A stretch of 64,000 nt of DNA from Paenibacillus sp. SY21-1 (GCF_005222705.1 NZ_STGF01000006.1:124001-188000), one strand, 5' to 3'; shown: positions 28,938-38,269, numbered from the stretch's first letter. Numbers and translations: made by a program. The notes: generated from the sequence alone by a model not told the origin.

Positions 28938-30173
28938 ATGAAACAGATGCTGCTCCATGTGGAAGGTGAAATGCTGCAAACCGCAGTGCTGGAGGAAGGT
29001 CGTCTCGTCGAATTTTTTATGGAAAAATCAAAAGCAAGCAGCCTGGTCGGCAATGTGTACAAGGGACGCGTCGTTAACGTATTGCCTGGCATGCAGGCTG
29101 CTTTTATTCATATCGGGCTGGCCAAAAACGCTTTTTTGTATATCGATGAGCTGCTTCATCCGCATTTGGAGAAGCAGCCTAAGCAGAAACCGTCGATTCA
29201 AGAGCTGATCAAGCCCGGCGAGGAATTGCTTGTTCAGATTATTAAGGAGCCGCTTGGCGGCAAGGGAGCAAGGGTCACGACGCATTTCACATTGCCTGGG
29301 CGATGGAGCGTCTATATGCCGAATGCCGATTACGTGGGCGTATCCAAAAAAATCGGCGCAGAGGGCGAACGCGCAAGGCTTCGGCAGATTGGCGAGAAGC
29401 TGCGACATGGCGAGGAAGGCATCATAATGCGCACCGCCGCCGTCGGCGAGGATGAGCTGTCGCTGGAAACCGATATCTCTGCGGCGAGAAAGCTGTGGCA
29501 GGGCATCCTGGAGCGTTCTTATGCCGCTGCGGTTCCATCCGAGCTTCACCGCGAGGCGGGACTGATGCGCCGCGCCGTTCGCGACACGTTAACGGAGGAT
29601 ATGGACGAAATATGGATTGACGCCATGGACCGGTACGAGGAGCTTGCCGCTCTGATTAAAGAAATGACGCCTCGCTTGCACGAGCGGCTCAGAAGTTATA
29701 CGTCGCAGCCGGGACGAAGCCTGTACGATTTTTTTCGGGTGACCGAGCAAATCGCTAGCGCGTTCGACAGACGGCTGCCGCTGCCTATCGGCGGTCATCT
29801 CGTATGGGAGGAAACGGAGGCGCTCACGGTTATCGACGTGAATACGGGCAAGTACACCGGCACCTCCAGTCTGGAAGATACGGTGTTCCGCACCAACATG
29901 CAAGCGGCCGATGAAATTGCCAGACTGCTTCGTGTCCGGGATGTAGGCGGCATCATTATTGTCGACTTTATCGATATGGTGCAGGAGGAGCATCGCGAGC
30001 AGGTGCTTCAGCGCATGCTGGAGCGGACGCGCAGCGACCAGACCAAATGTACGATACTCGGCTGGACCAAGCTTGGCTTGCTGGAGCTTACCCGCAAGAA
30101 GGCGCGCGAGAATGCCGTGCACCAGCTTGCGGAGCGCTGTCCGAATTGCGGCTCGAAGCTGAAGGATAAGTAA
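28938..30173 (+). CDS. rng: Ribonuclease G/E family endoribonuclease
   Basis: 411 residues. S1-type RNA-binding region (NVYKGRVVNVLPGMQAAFIHIG), DNase I-like catalytic part with VIDVNTGKYTG and IIIVDFIDM (metal-binding acidic residues), and the C-terminal zinc-link-type CPNCG. It lacks the long C-terminal scaffold of RNase E. It probably processes rRNA and mRNA. B. subtilis lacks it at this site and uses RNase Y as its main decay endonuclease. It ends in a clear terminator. Confidence 0.93.
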   Translation: MKQMLLHVEGEMLQTAVLEEGRLVEFFMEKSKASSLVGNVYKGRVVNVLPGMQAAFIHIGLAKNAFLYIDELLHPHLEKQPKQKPSIQELIKPGEELLVQIIKEPLGGKGARVTTHFTLPGRWSVYMPNADYVGVSKKIGAEGERARLRQIGEKLRHGEEGIIMRTAAVGEDELSLETDISAARKLWQGILERSYAAAVPSELHREAGLMRRAVRDTLTEDMDEIWIDAMDRYEELAALIKEMTPRLHERLRSYTSQPGRSLYDFFRVTEQIASAFDRRLPLPIGGHLVWEETEALTVIDVNTGKYTGTSSLEDTVFRTNMQAADEIARLLRVRDVGGIIIVDFIDMVQEEHREQVLQRMLERTRSDQTKCTILGWTKLGLLELTRKKARENAVHQLAERCPNCGSKLKDK

Positions 30174-30187
30174 ACAGGTTATTCCAA

Positions 30188-30208
30188 ACCCGCTGCGGCG
30201 GGTTTTTT
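30188..30208 (+). terminator. Intrinsic terminator after rng
   Basis: ACCCGC-TGCG-GCGGGT followed by T6. Confidence 0.85.
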
Positions 30209-30309
30209 GCTATGCATTCATAAATGAGTGCGCGATTGCCGATAAATGCGTAAGAATGGATTTTATTCCATTTTTGATGTTCAAATGACTATTGAAGTGA
30301 GGTAGCGTA

Positions 30310-30744
30310 ATGACGATTATCGGCATAGATCTGGGCACAACCAATAGCCTCGTCGCCTATTGGACGTCAGATGGTCCAGCGATTATCCCGAATGCGCTAG
30401 GGCAACGGATGACGCCGTCCGTTATTAGCGTGGATGAGAATGGCGAGCTTCTTGTTGGACAGATTGCGAAGGAACGGCTTATTACACACCCGAATGAAAC
30501 AGCGGCGGTGTTTAAACGGTATATGGGCACGGAGAAAACCTATCGGCTAGGCAAATACCGCTTTGCGCCGGAGGAGCTGTCCTCCTTCGTTGTCAAAGCG
30601 CTTAAGGCAGACGCGGAAGCCTTCCTCGGAGAAGAAGTAACGGAAGCCGTGATTAGCGTTCCTGCCTATTTCAACGATACCCAGCGCAATGCTACGAAAC
30701 GGGCGGCAATCAGAGCTTTCAGTTGCCAATTCCTATATGCATAG
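30310..30744 (+). pseudogene. Truncated HscC/DnaK-like chaperone fragment
   Basis: The first about 135 residues are a good Hsp70 ATPase N terminus: IGIDLGTTNSLVAYW, PSVISV, VISVPAYFNDTQRNATKRAA. Family similarity stops right after KRAA, where LAGL is expected; the frame then reads a short unrelated tail and stops. A full HscC has about 560 residues. The shortness and the TSDGPAIIPNALG segment fit HscC-type proteins rather than the housekeeping DnaK. A ribosome-binding site (GAGGTAG) is retained. No substrate-binding domain remains, so chaperone function is not expected. Confidence 0.85.
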
Positions 30745-31048
30745 ACTGCCGGCAAGCGGAATTGCCGCTTATGATTATGGCATGGTCATTTATTACAGTT
30801 ACGTTGGTAATAAGCTGTTCGATATGAAGGATACAGAGAAGTGGGATCAAATCAGCGAGGCTATCCCACGGATTGTGGATACTTTTTCTGGCTGGAGCGA
30901 ATTTATGTTTTCATTTTTTGTAGGTGCGGCTTATGCCGGAGATCCGGAAATGAAGCAGGTATGGAAGGAAAGCCGACCTGCACTAGCGAAGCTGCTTACC
31001 TCACGGCGCAGCCCGTTGCGTCAATCGCATATTTGGCCGCTGGATTAA
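30714..31048 (+). pseudogene. 3' fragment of a DUF1266-like gene fused behind the hscC remnant
   Basis: In another frame, starting at the point where Hsp70 similarity ends, the sequence reads ANSYMHRLPASGIAAYDYG, then a short Met/Val/Tyr-rich stretch, then VGNKLFDMKDTEKW and FSGWSEFMFSFFVGAAYAG, ending SHIWPLD. The AYDYG...W...FSSW.EF...F..G pattern is that of the DUF1266 C-terminal half. E. coli also has DUF1266 genes (ybeU, ybeR) beside hscC. The 5' part and the start codon of the original gene are missing. The junction lies near 30705-30720. Confidence 0.6.
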
Positions 31049-31074
31049 CACAGGTCGTGCGCCACGAAAATTAT

Positions 31075-31103
31075 TTGCCATGCTTGCTAGTATATGATAT
31101 TAT
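31075..31103 (+). promoter_or_regulatory. Sigma-A promoter of the rplU operon
   Basis: TTGCCA (31075-31080), 17-bp spacer, TATTAT (31098-31103). It lies just after the chaperone-locus remnant and gives a leader of about 130 nt before rplU. Confidence 0.8.
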
Positions 31104-31109
31104 ATTCAG

Positions 31110-31238
31110 GTGTGTTGCCCAAGTCCTAATGATTTGAGGCATCATCCATACCGCTCCGATCGGGTAGACAAGCGCTTGCGGTTATCCGCATGCCACCTTG
31201 ATTAGGCGAGTCTTCGAGAACAAGGAGGTGCACTTACA
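31110..31238 (+). ncRNA. rplU leader, probable L21 autoregulatory element
   Basis: The untranslated leader contains short stems (for example GCTTGCGGTTATCCGCATGC region 31169-31190) and ends in AAGGAGGTGCAC before the rplU ATG. Firmicutes rplU leaders often carry the conserved L21 leader structure; assignment here rests on position, not on a covariance match. Confidence 0.45.
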
Positions 31239-31550
31239 ATGTTCGCAATTATCGTAACTGGCGGCAAGCAATACAAAGTTCAAGAGGGCGATGTGATCTA
31301 CATCGAGAAATTGGACTCTGCAGCAGGCGAAAGCGTAACGTTTGATCGTGTTTTGGCGGTTTCCAATGGAGACGGTCTTGTAACTGGAACTCCAGTTGTA
31401 GCAGGCGCTACAGTAACTGGTAAAGTTGAGAAGCAAGGCAAAGGCCAGAAGATCATCGTATACAAATACAAAGCCAAAAAGAACTACCGTCGCAAACAAG
31501 GTCATCGTCAACCGTACACTAAAGTAACAATCGAGAAAATCCAAGCGTAA
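31239..31550 (+). CDS. rplU: 50S ribosomal protein L21
   Basis: 103 residues, family length. N terminus [18 protein letters not shown] and the C-terminal [15 protein letters not shown] signature ([19 protein letters not shown]) are diagnostic. AAGGAGG precedes the ATG. First gene of rplU-prp-rpmA. Confidence 0.98.
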   Translation: MFAIIVTGGKQYKVQEGDVIYIEKLDSAAGESVTFDRVLAVSNGDGLVTGTPVVAGATVTGKVEKQGKGQKIIVYKYKAKKNYRRKQGHRQPYTKVTIEKIQA

Positions 31551-31564
31551 GCGGGATTGCTCTT

Positions 31565-31900
31565 ATGATTATTGCTACGATTGTTCGGCGCGATTCTGAC
31601 AGACGGATTACATCCTTTGCGATCGAGGGACATGCTAATTTCCGCAAGATCGGCAAAGATATCATTTGTGCAGGCGTATCCACGGTTTCCATCGGAACCG
31701 TCAACTCGATTGAGAAGTTGGCTGGAGTGGAGCTTCCCGCGAAGATGAAGGACGGCTGGCTTTCGTCGGATATTCCGACGCTTGAAGACGCCGCTTCGGA
31801 CGCGCGGATGCAGCTCCTCCTGGAATCGATGGTCGTCATGCTTAACTCCATTGCCGAAGCCTATGGCAAATATGTTTCGGTACAAGAAATTTCCGGGTAA
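31565..31900 (+). CDS. prp: Ribosomal-processing cysteine protease Prp
   Basis: 111 residues. Catalytic dyad visible as H23 in FAIEGHANF and C35 in KDIICAGVS. Prp (ysxB in B. subtilis) removes the short N-terminal extension of L27, which is encoded by the next gene and carries the matching extension. It is 14 nt after rplU and 14 nt before the L27 start. Confidence 0.93.
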   Translation: MIIATIVRRDSDRRITSFAIEGHANFRKIGKDIICAGVSTVSIGTVNSIEKLAGVELPAKMKDGWLSSDIPTLEDAASDARMQLLLESMVVMLNSIAEAYGKYVSVQEISG

Positions 31901-31914
31901 GGAGGTTGAATACT

Positions 31915-32226
31915 ATGTTGAAACTGAATCTTCAGCTATTCGCTTCGAAGAAAGGTGTAGGTTCCACAAAGAACGGACGCGACTCGCAGTCGAAGCGCCT
32001 TGGCGCTAAACGCGCTGACGGCCAAACCGTTTCTGCGGGAAGCATCTTGTTCCGTCAACGCGGAACAAAAATTCACCCAGGCACAAACGTAGGCATCGGC
32101 AAAGACGATACGCTTTATGCGAAAGTAGAAGGCGTAGTGAAATTTGAACGTTGGGGACGCGATCGCAAAAAAGTGAGCGTATACCCAGTTGATCTGGCTC
32201 CGGTAGCCGCCGCAGTAGAAGCATAA
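31915..32226 (+). CDS. rpmA: 50S ribosomal protein L27 with cleavable N-terminal extension
   Basis: 103 residues from the ATG that has AAGGAGG 8 nt upstream. The N terminus [17 protein letters not shown] carries the Firmicutes extension with the Prp cleavage site before SKKG; the mature N terminus reaches the peptidyl-transferase centre. The body [22 protein letters not shown] is typical L27. Confidence 0.97.
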   Translation: MLKLNLQLFASKKGVGSTKNGRDSQSKRLGAKRADGQTVSAGSILFRQRGTKIHPGTNVGIGKDDTLYAKVEGVVKFERWGRDRKKVSVYPVDLAPVAAAVEA

Positions 32227-32231
32227 TAACG

Positions 32232-32265
32232 ATCCCGGCCTGCATCTTCGCGGCCGGGATTTTTT
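32232..32265 (+). terminator. Intrinsic terminator after rpmA
   Basis: ATCCCGGCC (32232-32240) pairs with GGCCGGGAT (32252-32260), followed by T6. Confidence 0.88.
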
Positions 32266-32349
32266 GTAGGCGGAGCCCTGACCGGGCGGCGCTGGCGCCA
32301 GGGTCCTGAGGCTTGCGCTCAGCAGCCGCGGTATGTTTTTGCGTTGCGG

Positions 32350-32378
32350 ATGACTGCGGGCCGGACGCATGATATACT
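32350..32378 (+). promoter_or_regulatory. Possible sigma-A promoter for spo0B-obg
   Basis: ATGACT (32350-32355), 17-bp spacer, TATACT (32373-32378), 39 nt before the spo0B ATG. Confidence 0.5.
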
Positions 32379-32416
32379 GGATAAGCTAGGAAATCCGATG
32401 AAAGTAGGGGTAGCTG

Positions 32417-33154
32417 ATGAGGCGCAACACATCGGTGAAATATTATGCCGCAGCATCGCTGCTGCTCCCGCTCGCGGCTGTGTTCCTATGGCCGGAAGGG
32501 ATATGGCCGGCGCTCGTTCTGCTGGGATGGGCTGCGTTGGCGGCGGCAGTCTGGATTCGCTCCGAGAGGAAGGAGCACAAGGAACGGGTAAGCAAATTGA
32601 CGGAATCGCTGCAGACTTCGGCCATTCGCACGCTCAACCATCATCGTCATGACTGGATGAACGATTTGCAGGTGGTGTACGGCTATATTCGACTGAAAAA
32701 GTTGGATAAAACCGTCGAGTGCGTGGAGAAAATAAGCGCAAGAATGGCTGTGGAAAGTCAAATTTCCAAGCTTGGCGTGCCTTCGCTCATCAGTTATATT
32801 CAGTCGTTTCGAACGTTCTCGAATACATTGGAGCTGCAGGTTGTCATTAATGGAGATGTATACTTAAATGAATTAACGGCTGAAGCCGATCAAATAGCCG
32901 ACACGCTCATTCAGACGATCAACGCTTACCGCTTCGAGGTTAAACCCGACTATAGCGGAACTGCGGTGCTTAAGCTTGAGCTTACGCTGGACCAGGATGC
33001 CCTGACTGCAGCCTTTTATTACGACGGCGAGCTGATGAACGAGCAGCAATGGAAGCAAAAAATACAACAGCAGTTGGATGGCGCGCCACTAAAGCCGGTC
33101 AGCTTCGAGCAGTCTTACGCCAAGGTGCTGCTGCGGGCCGATTTGCGCGCATGA
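32417..33154 (+). CDS. spo0B: Spo0B-type sporulation phosphotransferase with N-terminal membrane segments
   Basis: 245 residues. Two hydrophobic segments (about 8-25 and 28-46) precede a helical-hairpin dimerisation domain with [23 protein letters not shown]; the phosphorylatable histidine is H78, directly before DWMN, as in Spo0B. The rest resembles a degenerate histidine-kinase fold without ATP-binding boxes. Spo0B passes phosphate from Spo0F to Spo0A in sporulation initiation. B. subtilis Spo0B is soluble, so the membrane segments are a difference. Position between rpmA and obg is conserved. Confidence 0.88.
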   Translation: MRRNTSVKYYAAASLLLPLAAVFLWPEGIWPALVLLGWAALAAAVWIRSERKEHKERVSKLTESLQTSAIRTLNHHRHDWMNDLQVVYGYIRLKKLDKTVECVEKISARMAVESQISKLGVPSLISYIQSFRTFSNTLELQVVINGDVYLNELTAEADQIADTLIQTINAYRFEVKPDYSGTAVLKLELTLDQDALTAAFYYDGELMNEQQWKQKIQQQLDGAPLKPVSFEQSYAKVLLRADLRA

Positions 33155-33167
33155 ACGGGGGAGTACC

Positions 33168-34493
33168 ATGTTTGTAGATAAGGCTAAGATTTTTGTAAAA
33201 GGCGGCGACGGCGGTGACGGCATCGTATCCTTCCGCCGCGAGAAGTATGTAGAAAACGGCGGTCCTGCAGGAGGCGACGGCGGACGCGGAGGCGACTTGA
33301 TCTTCCGCGTTGACGAGGGTTTGCGCACGCTGATGGATTTTCGCTATCAGAAGCATTTCAAGGCGGAGCGCGGAGAACGCGGCAAGGTCAAGGGCATGCA
33401 CGGTGCAAGCGCCGAGCATACGGTCGTCCGGATCCCGCCGGGTACGGTTATTATCGACGACGACTCGCAGGAGATTATCGCCGATCTGACCCGTCACGGC
33501 CAGGAGATCGTCATTGCTAAAGGCGGGCGAGGCGGACGAGGCAATATCCGCTTCGCCACGCAGAGCAATCCCGCGCCGTACATTTCGGAAAATGGTGAGA
33601 CGGGCGAGGAGCGCTGGGTCGTACTGGAGCTTAAAGTTATGGCCGACGTCGGCCTTGTCGGTTTTCCAAGCGTCGGCAAGTCGACGCTGCTCTCCGTCGT
33701 TTCAGGCGCCAAGCCTAAGATCGGCGCCTATCATTTTACGACGATAACGCCGAATCTTGGCGTAGTTGATGTCGGAGACAGCCGCAGCTTCGTAATGGCC
33801 GATTTGCCCGGCCTGATTGAGGGCGCGCATGAGGGCGTAGGACTGGGTCATGAATTTCTGCGTCACGTCGAGCGTACTCGGGTCATTATCCATGTCATCG
33901 ACATGGCTGCCTCGGAAGGACGGGACCCGTTTGACGACTGGGTGAAAATCAATGAAGAACTCGTGCTGTATAACGAGAAGCTGGCCGAGCGTCCGCAGAT
34001 TATTGCGGCCAACAAAATGGACATGCCGGAGGCCGAAGAGCAGCTTGAGCTGTTCCGCCAGCAGCTGGACGAGGCGCGCGGCGATCGTGAATATGTGATT
34101 GTTCCCATTTCCTCGCTCACCAAGCAGGGGATTCAGGAGCTGCTGTACAAGGCGGCCGATGTACTCGATACGATTACGGAGCAGATTGAAATCGAGGACG
34201 TCAAGGATGTTGCCGAGCGCAAGGTCTATACGTACAAGAAGCGGGATGAGATGACGTTCACTGTTCACAAGGAGGACGAGGTGTTCGTCGTGGTCAGCGA
34301 AGGCGTCGAGAACTATATGAAGCGCGTTAACCTGAACTCCTATGACGCAGTTATGCGCTTTGCGCGTATGATGAGAAAGCTTGGAGTCGATTCGGCTTTG
34401 CGCAAAATCGGCGCAAAGGATGGCGATATGGTACAGGTTGGAGATTTTGCGTTTGAATTTTTCGAAGGCACGGATTACGATCCTTATGCATAG
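33168..34493 (+). CDS. obg: GTPase Obg (CgtA)
   Basis: 441 residues. Glycine-rich Obg fold ([24 protein letters not shown]), G domain with G1 [12 protein letters not shown]3 [12 protein letters not shown] and G4 NKMD, and the C-terminal OCT domain. Obg acts in 50S assembly and is needed for sporulation and stress signalling in B. subtilis. It is 13 nt after spo0B and likely cotranscribed. Confidence 0.97.
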   Translation: MFVDKAKIFVKGGDGGDGIVSFRREKYVENGGPAGGDGGRGGDLIFRVDEGLRTLMDFRYQKHFKAERGERGKVKGMHGASAEHTVVRIPPGTVIIDDDSQEIIADLTRHGQEIVIAKGGRGGRGNIRFATQSNPAPYISENGETGEERWVVLELKVMADVGLVGFPSVGKSTLLSVVSGAKPKIGAYHFTTITPNLGVVDVGDSRSFVMADLPGLIEGAHEGVGLGHEFLRHVERTRVIIHVIDMAASEGRDPFDDWVKINEELVLYNEKLAERPQIIAANKMDMPEAEEQLELFRQQLDEARGDREYVIVPISSLTKQGIQELLYKAADVLDTITEQIEIEDVKDVAERKVYTYKKRDEMTFTVHKEDEVFVVVSEGVENYMKRVNLNSYDAVMRFARMMRKLGVDSALRKIGAKDGDMVQVGDFAFEFFEGTDYDPYA

Positions 34494-34515
34494 ACGGCGA
34501 AAGCCGTCTTTTTTT
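34491..34515 (+). terminator. Intrinsic terminator overlapping the obg stop
   Basis: AGACGGC-GAA-GCCGTCT followed by T7; the first arm begins inside the TAG stop codon. Confidence 0.88.
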
Positions 34516-34523
34516 ATTGCCTA

Positions 34524-34552
34524 TTGCCCAAAGCGTCGTTATTCGTTATAAT
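34524..34552 (+). promoter_or_regulatory. Sigma-A promoter for pheB-hom-thrB-pheA
   Basis: TTGCCC (34524-34529), 17-bp spacer, perfect TATAAT (34547-34552), 43 nt before the pheB start. Confidence 0.8.
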
Positions 34553-34595
34553 GTCCACTATAGGTGAACAATTGTCTTTTTGAGGAGGACGTATA

Positions 34596-35033
34596 GTGAA
34601 TAGCCGCTATTATGTCGTTCGGGAGGACATCTTGCCGGAAGCGATAATGAAGACGATACAAGTAAAGGAAATGCTTAGCCAAGGCTCGGCGGCTACTGTT
34701 CATGAAGCGGTAGAACGGGTAGGGCTCAGCAGAAGCGCCTTTTACAAGTACAAGGACGGCGTATACGCGCTGAACGAGCTGGAGCGGGAACGCATTGCCA
34801 CCATTTCCATGGATTTGGAGCATCGTTCCGGTGTGCTCTCGACTGTGCTTGGCCTCGTGGCCAGCAAGGAGGGCAATGTGCTGACGATGAATCAGACGAT
34901 TCCGCTGCAGGGCACCGCCAATGTCGTTATTTCCGTCGATATTTCGCAGCTTTCCGGGGATTTGTCGGAGCTGGTCGACCTGCTGCGAAGCGGTCCCGGC
35001 GTTCGCAAGGCAACCGTCATAGGCCAAGGTTAA
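34596..35033 (+). CDS. pheB: ACT domain-containing protein PheB
   Basis: 145 residues from a GTG with GAGGAG upstream. The N-terminal part has a helix-turn-helix-like stretch (TVHEAVERVGLSRSAFYKYKDGVYAL), followed by an ACT domain (about 70-145; DLEHRSGVLSTVLGLVASKEGNVLTMNQ). It is conserved next to aromatic and threonine-pathway genes in Bacilli and probably senses an amino acid; it has no chorismate mutase motifs that I recognise. Confidence 0.88.
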   Translation: MNSRYYVVREDILPEAIMKTIQVKEMLSQGSAATVHEAVERVGLSRSAFYKYKDGVYALNELERERIATISMDLEHRSGVLSTVLGLVASKEGNVLTMNQTIPLQGTANVVISVDISQLSGDLSELVDLLRSGPGVRKATVIGQG

Positions 35034-35058
35034 CTATAGAGAGTGTGGAGGGTAACAG

Positions 35059-36345
35059 ATGAAGCCGATAAAAGTTGGTTTGCTTGGACTAGGTACAGTG
35101 GGAACAGGCGTCGTACGTATTGTCGAAGGCCATCAAGAGGATCTTGCCAGCCAGGTCGGATCTCCGATCGAAATCGGCAAGGTACTCGTTCAAAATAAAT
35201 CGAAAGCCCGCAACATATCCATCGATGCGGAGAAGCTGACCGAGGATGCATGGGACATTATCCGTGATCCCGAAATCGATGTCATCGTTGAGGTTATGGG
35301 CGGCATTGGACTAACGAAGGAGTATATTCTGGAGGCGCTGGAGCGCGGCAAGCATATCGTTACGGCCAATAAGGATTTAATGGCGCTTCACGGTCCGGAA
35401 ATATTGGCAAAAGCGCAGCAAAACCGCTGCGACGTGATGTACGAGGCCAGCGTGGCGGGGGGCATCCCGATCATCCGTACGCTCGTCGAGGGCTTCTCCT
35501 CCGACCGGATTACGAAAATTATGGGCATCGTCAACGGCACGACGAACTATATTCTGACGAAGATGAGTCAAGAGGGCGCGGCTTATGCCGAGGTGCTTAA
35601 GGAAGCGCAGGAGCTTGGCTACGCCGAGGCGGACCCGACCTCTGACGTGGAAGGGCTTGACGCCGCCCGCAAAATGACCATCCTCTCGACGATCGGCTTC
35701 CGCGCCAACGTCGCGCTGGAGGATGTAGCTGTGCAAGGCATTTCCTCAGTGAGCAAGGAGGACATTTTGTACGCGAAACGTCTCGGCTACGAGGTGAAGC
35801 TGCTGGGCATCGCCGAGCGCCAGGATGACCTGATCAGCATCAGCGTTCAACCGACGATGGTGAAGCAGTCGCATCCGATCGCTTCGGTTAACGGCGTTTT
35901 TAACGCGGTATATGTCTATGGCGAAGCGGTTGGAGAAACGATGTTCTACGGCGCCGGCGCCGGAGAATTGCCGACGGCGACATCGATTGTGTCCGATCTG
36001 GTAGCCGTGATCAAAAACTTGAAGCTTGGCGTCAACGGCAAGCAAGCGAGCTTGGCTTATAAGGAGAAGAAGCTTAAAACCGACGAGCAAATCAGCTCGA
36101 AGTATTTTCTGCTGCTGCAGGTAGCTGACAGGGCGGGCGTGCTGGCCCGGATTACGCAGGTGCTTGCGGAGCTTGAGGTATCGCTCGAATCGGTTCTCCA
36201 GCAGCCTACGCCGGGCAGCCCGGATGCCGAAATCATCGTCATTACCCATGATGCGAACCGTGCGTCGATCAAGCAGGCTTTGGAAACGTTCAAGGCGCTT
36301 GATGTCGTGCATCAGGTGAAAAGCGTCTATCGGGTTGAGGGGTAA
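35059..36345 (+). CDS. hom: Homoserine dehydrogenase
   Basis: 428 residues. Rossmann motif GLLGLGTVGTGVVRI, the catalytic-region signature TTNYILTKM...AQELGYAEADPTSDVEGLDA, and a C-terminal ACT domain (about 350-428) of the type that mediates threonine feedback inhibition. It reduces aspartate semialdehyde to homoserine. GGAGGG precedes the ATG; thrB follows in 5 nt. Confidence 0.97.
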   Translation: MKPIKVGLLGLGTVGTGVVRIVEGHQEDLASQVGSPIEIGKVLVQNKSKARNISIDAEKLTEDAWDIIRDPEIDVIVEVMGGIGLTKEYILEALERGKHIVTANKDLMALHGPEILAKAQQNRCDVMYEASVAGGIPIIRTLVEGFSSDRITKIMGIVNGTTNYILTKMSQEGAAYAEVLKEAQELGYAEADPTSDVEGLDAARKMTILSTIGFRANVALEDVAVQGISSVSKEDILYAKRLGYEVKLLGIAERQDDLISISVQPTMVKQSHPIASVNGVFNAVYVYGEAVGETMFYGAGAGELPTATSIVSDLVAVIKNLKLGVNGKQASLAYKEKKLKTDEQISSKYFLLLQVADRAGVLARITQVLAELEVSLESVLQQPTPGSPDAEIIVITHDANRASIKQALETFKALDVVHQVKSVYRVEG

Positions 36346-36350
36346 GCGCT

Positions 36351-37325
36351 ATGGATAAACGTACAGTCATCGTAAAAGTACCCGGCAGCACCGCCAATCT
36401 TGGCCCTGGCTTCGATTCGCTGGGAATGGCGCTGTCGCTTTATGCCTGGATTGAAATGAGCGAGTCGTCCCAAACCGTCTTTCATTTGCATGGCGATCAG
36501 TTGAAGGGGCTGCCGCAGGACAAGTCCAATTTGTTGTATAAGGTTGCGCAGCTTGTTTTCAAGGAAGCCGGCGTCGTCGTGCCCGAGCTGGCGATTTCCA
36601 TGTACAGCGAGATCCCGTTGACGCGCGGGCTTGGCAGCAGCGCGTCGGCGATCGTCGGCGCGCTGGTTGCCGCCAATGCGTTGATCGGCAGCCCGCTAAC
36701 GCAGGACAAGCTGTTTCAGATCGCGACAGAGCTTGAGGGGCATCCCGACAATGTCGGCGCATCGCTATTCGGCGGCATTGTCGTCTCGGCGTGGGACGGC
36801 AAACACGCAGACTACGTGCGGCTGGAGCCGCACCAGAGGCTGGAAACGCTGGTTGCCATTCCGGCGTTTCAGCTTTCAACGGAGAAGGCGCGCCATGCGC
36901 TGCCTTCTCAAATCAGCATGGCCGACGCGGTATTCAACGTCGGCCGCAGCTCGCTGCTCGTCGCGGCGCTGGCCAGCGGCGAGCTGGGGTTGATCCGTCA
37001 TGCCATGCAGGACCGCCTGCACCAGCCTTATCGTGCGGCGCTTATTCCGGGCATGACGACGATTCTGGAGCGCGCGGCGGAGCATGGCGCGCTCGGGGCT
37101 GCGCTCAGCGGAGCCGGGCCGACGCTGATTGCGTTCGCGGATGCGGCGAGCGGCGGCAAGGCCGAGCTGGAGCAATTCCTGCTTCAGACGCTGAAGCAGG
37201 AAGGAATTGAAGCGCAGACGCTGTGGCTGGCGCCTTGCGGGGATGGAGCGCAGGTGAGCGAGGTTTCATCCGAGCAGAGGGCAATCCCGTTCATGGACCG
37301 TATCAGAGGCGAGGTGACCGCATGA
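36351..37325 (+). CDS. thrB: Homoserine kinase
   Basis: 324 residues, GHMP kinase family: N-terminal VPGSTANLGPGFDSLGMAL, the ATP-binding PLTRGLGSSASAIVGALVAAN and the C-terminal GAALSGAGPTLIAFA. It phosphorylates homoserine for threonine synthesis. thrC is not in the cluster. The stop overlaps the pheA start (ATGA). Confidence 0.96.
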   Translation: MDKRTVIVKVPGSTANLGPGFDSLGMALSLYAWIEMSESSQTVFHLHGDQLKGLPQDKSNLLYKVAQLVFKEAGVVVPELAISMYSEIPLTRGLGSSASAIVGALVAANALIGSPLTQDKLFQIATELEGHPDNVGASLFGGIVVSAWDGKHADYVRLEPHQRLETLVAIPAFQLSTEKARHALPSQISMADAVFNVGRSSLLVAALASGELGLIRHAMQDRLHQPYRAALIPGMTTILERAAEHGALGAALSGAGPTLIAFADAASGGKAELEQFLLQTLKQEGIEAQTLWLAPCGDGAQVSEVSSEQRAIPFMDRIRGEVTA

Positions 37326-38194
37326 AGACTGTAGCCGTATTGCCGGCAGGCTCTGTATCCGATGAGGCGGCCAAGCATTTTTTCGGAGATGCGGAGGTCG
37401 TATGGAAGCATCATCGGCATATTTCGGACGTTTTTTTATCAACCGTCAACGGGGTTAGCGACTACAGCATTATCCCCATCGAGAATACGATTGAAGGCTC
37501 GGTCAATCTGCATATGGACTGGCTGGTGCATGAGGTCGATATCCCGATAAGGGCGGAGTGGGTCTATCCGTCGATTCAGAATTTGATCGGACGCCGTTCC
37601 GAATTTCTCGATGAGCGGGGAGAGCTCGACCTGTCCCGTATCCGCAAGGTGCTCAGCCATCCGGTTGCCATTGCGCAGTGCCTGCAATTTCTGGGCTCGA
37701 AGCTGCCGGGCGCAGCAAGAGATCCCGTCAGCAGCACCGCTGAGGGAGTACGGATCGTTCAGACGAGCCCTGGCTCGGGACTAGCCGGTATCGGTACCAA
37801 AACGGCCGCGGCCAATGAGGGGCTGGATATTTTGGCGAGCGGGATAACCGATCACGACAACAATTACACGCGGTTTTTGCTGGTCGGCCATGAGCCGTAT
37901 ACGGCTCAGACGTCGGCTGCAATGAAGACGAGCATTCTGATCACCCCGCCGGAAGATTATCCCGGAGCGCTGCATCAGGTGCTATCGGCTTTTGCCTGGC
38001 GCAGAATCAATTTGAGCCGGCTCGAGTCGCGTCCAACGAAAAAGAAGCTCGGCAATTATTATTTTTTCATCGACATCGATATGTCGCTGGATACCGTGCT
38101 GCTTAAAGCGGCAATCGAGGAAATTGAAGCGATCGGCTGCCAGGTGCGCATACTGGGCAGTTACCCGAGCTTCAACCATTTTGTCCAGTCATAG
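37322..38194 (+). CDS. pheA: Prephenate dehydratase
   Basis: 290 residues from the ATG overlapping the thrB stop; GAGGTGA lies upstream. Catalytic domain with IIPIENTIEGSVN and DNNYTRFLLVG (the TRF active-site motif), then a C-terminal ACT domain (LHQVLSAFAWRRINLSRLESRPTKK, the ESRP phenylalanine-binding motif). It converts prephenate to phenylpyruvate. It lacks a fused chorismate mutase. The start of the protein (VLPAGSVSDEAA) deviates from the usual GPxGSFTExA but keeps its pattern. Confidence 0.95.
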   Translation: MKTVAVLPAGSVSDEAAKHFFGDAEVVWKHHRHISDVFLSTVNGVSDYSIIPIENTIEGSVNLHMDWLVHEVDIPIRAEWVYPSIQNLIGRRSEFLDERGELDLSRIRKVLSHPVAIAQCLQFLGSKLPGAARDPVSSTAEGVRIVQTSPGSGLAGIGTKTAAANEGLDILASGITDHDNNYTRFLLVGHEPYTAQTSAAMKTSILITPPEDYPGALHQVLSAFAWRRINLSRLESRPTKKKLGNYYFFIDIDMSLDTVLLKAAIEEIEAIGCQVRILGSYPSFNHFVQS

Positions 38195-38203
38195 CGTTTC
38201 AAC

Positions 38204-38256
38204 TAGCATGAATCAGGCCGTTCCATCGGAACGACTTGGCTCATGCTATTTTTTTT
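38204..38256 (+). terminator. Intrinsic terminator after pheA
   Basis: Long hairpin with arms starting TAGCATGA and ending TCATGCTA, with inner CGTTCC/GGAACG pairing, followed by eight T residues. Confidence 0.85.
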
Positions 38257-38269
38257 GTGAAAAATGGCG

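Noticed and set aside
30841..31137. Second frame over the DUF1266-like fragment
   Set aside because: Product is rich in Cys/Phe without a family pattern; the other frame carries the DUF1266-like signature.
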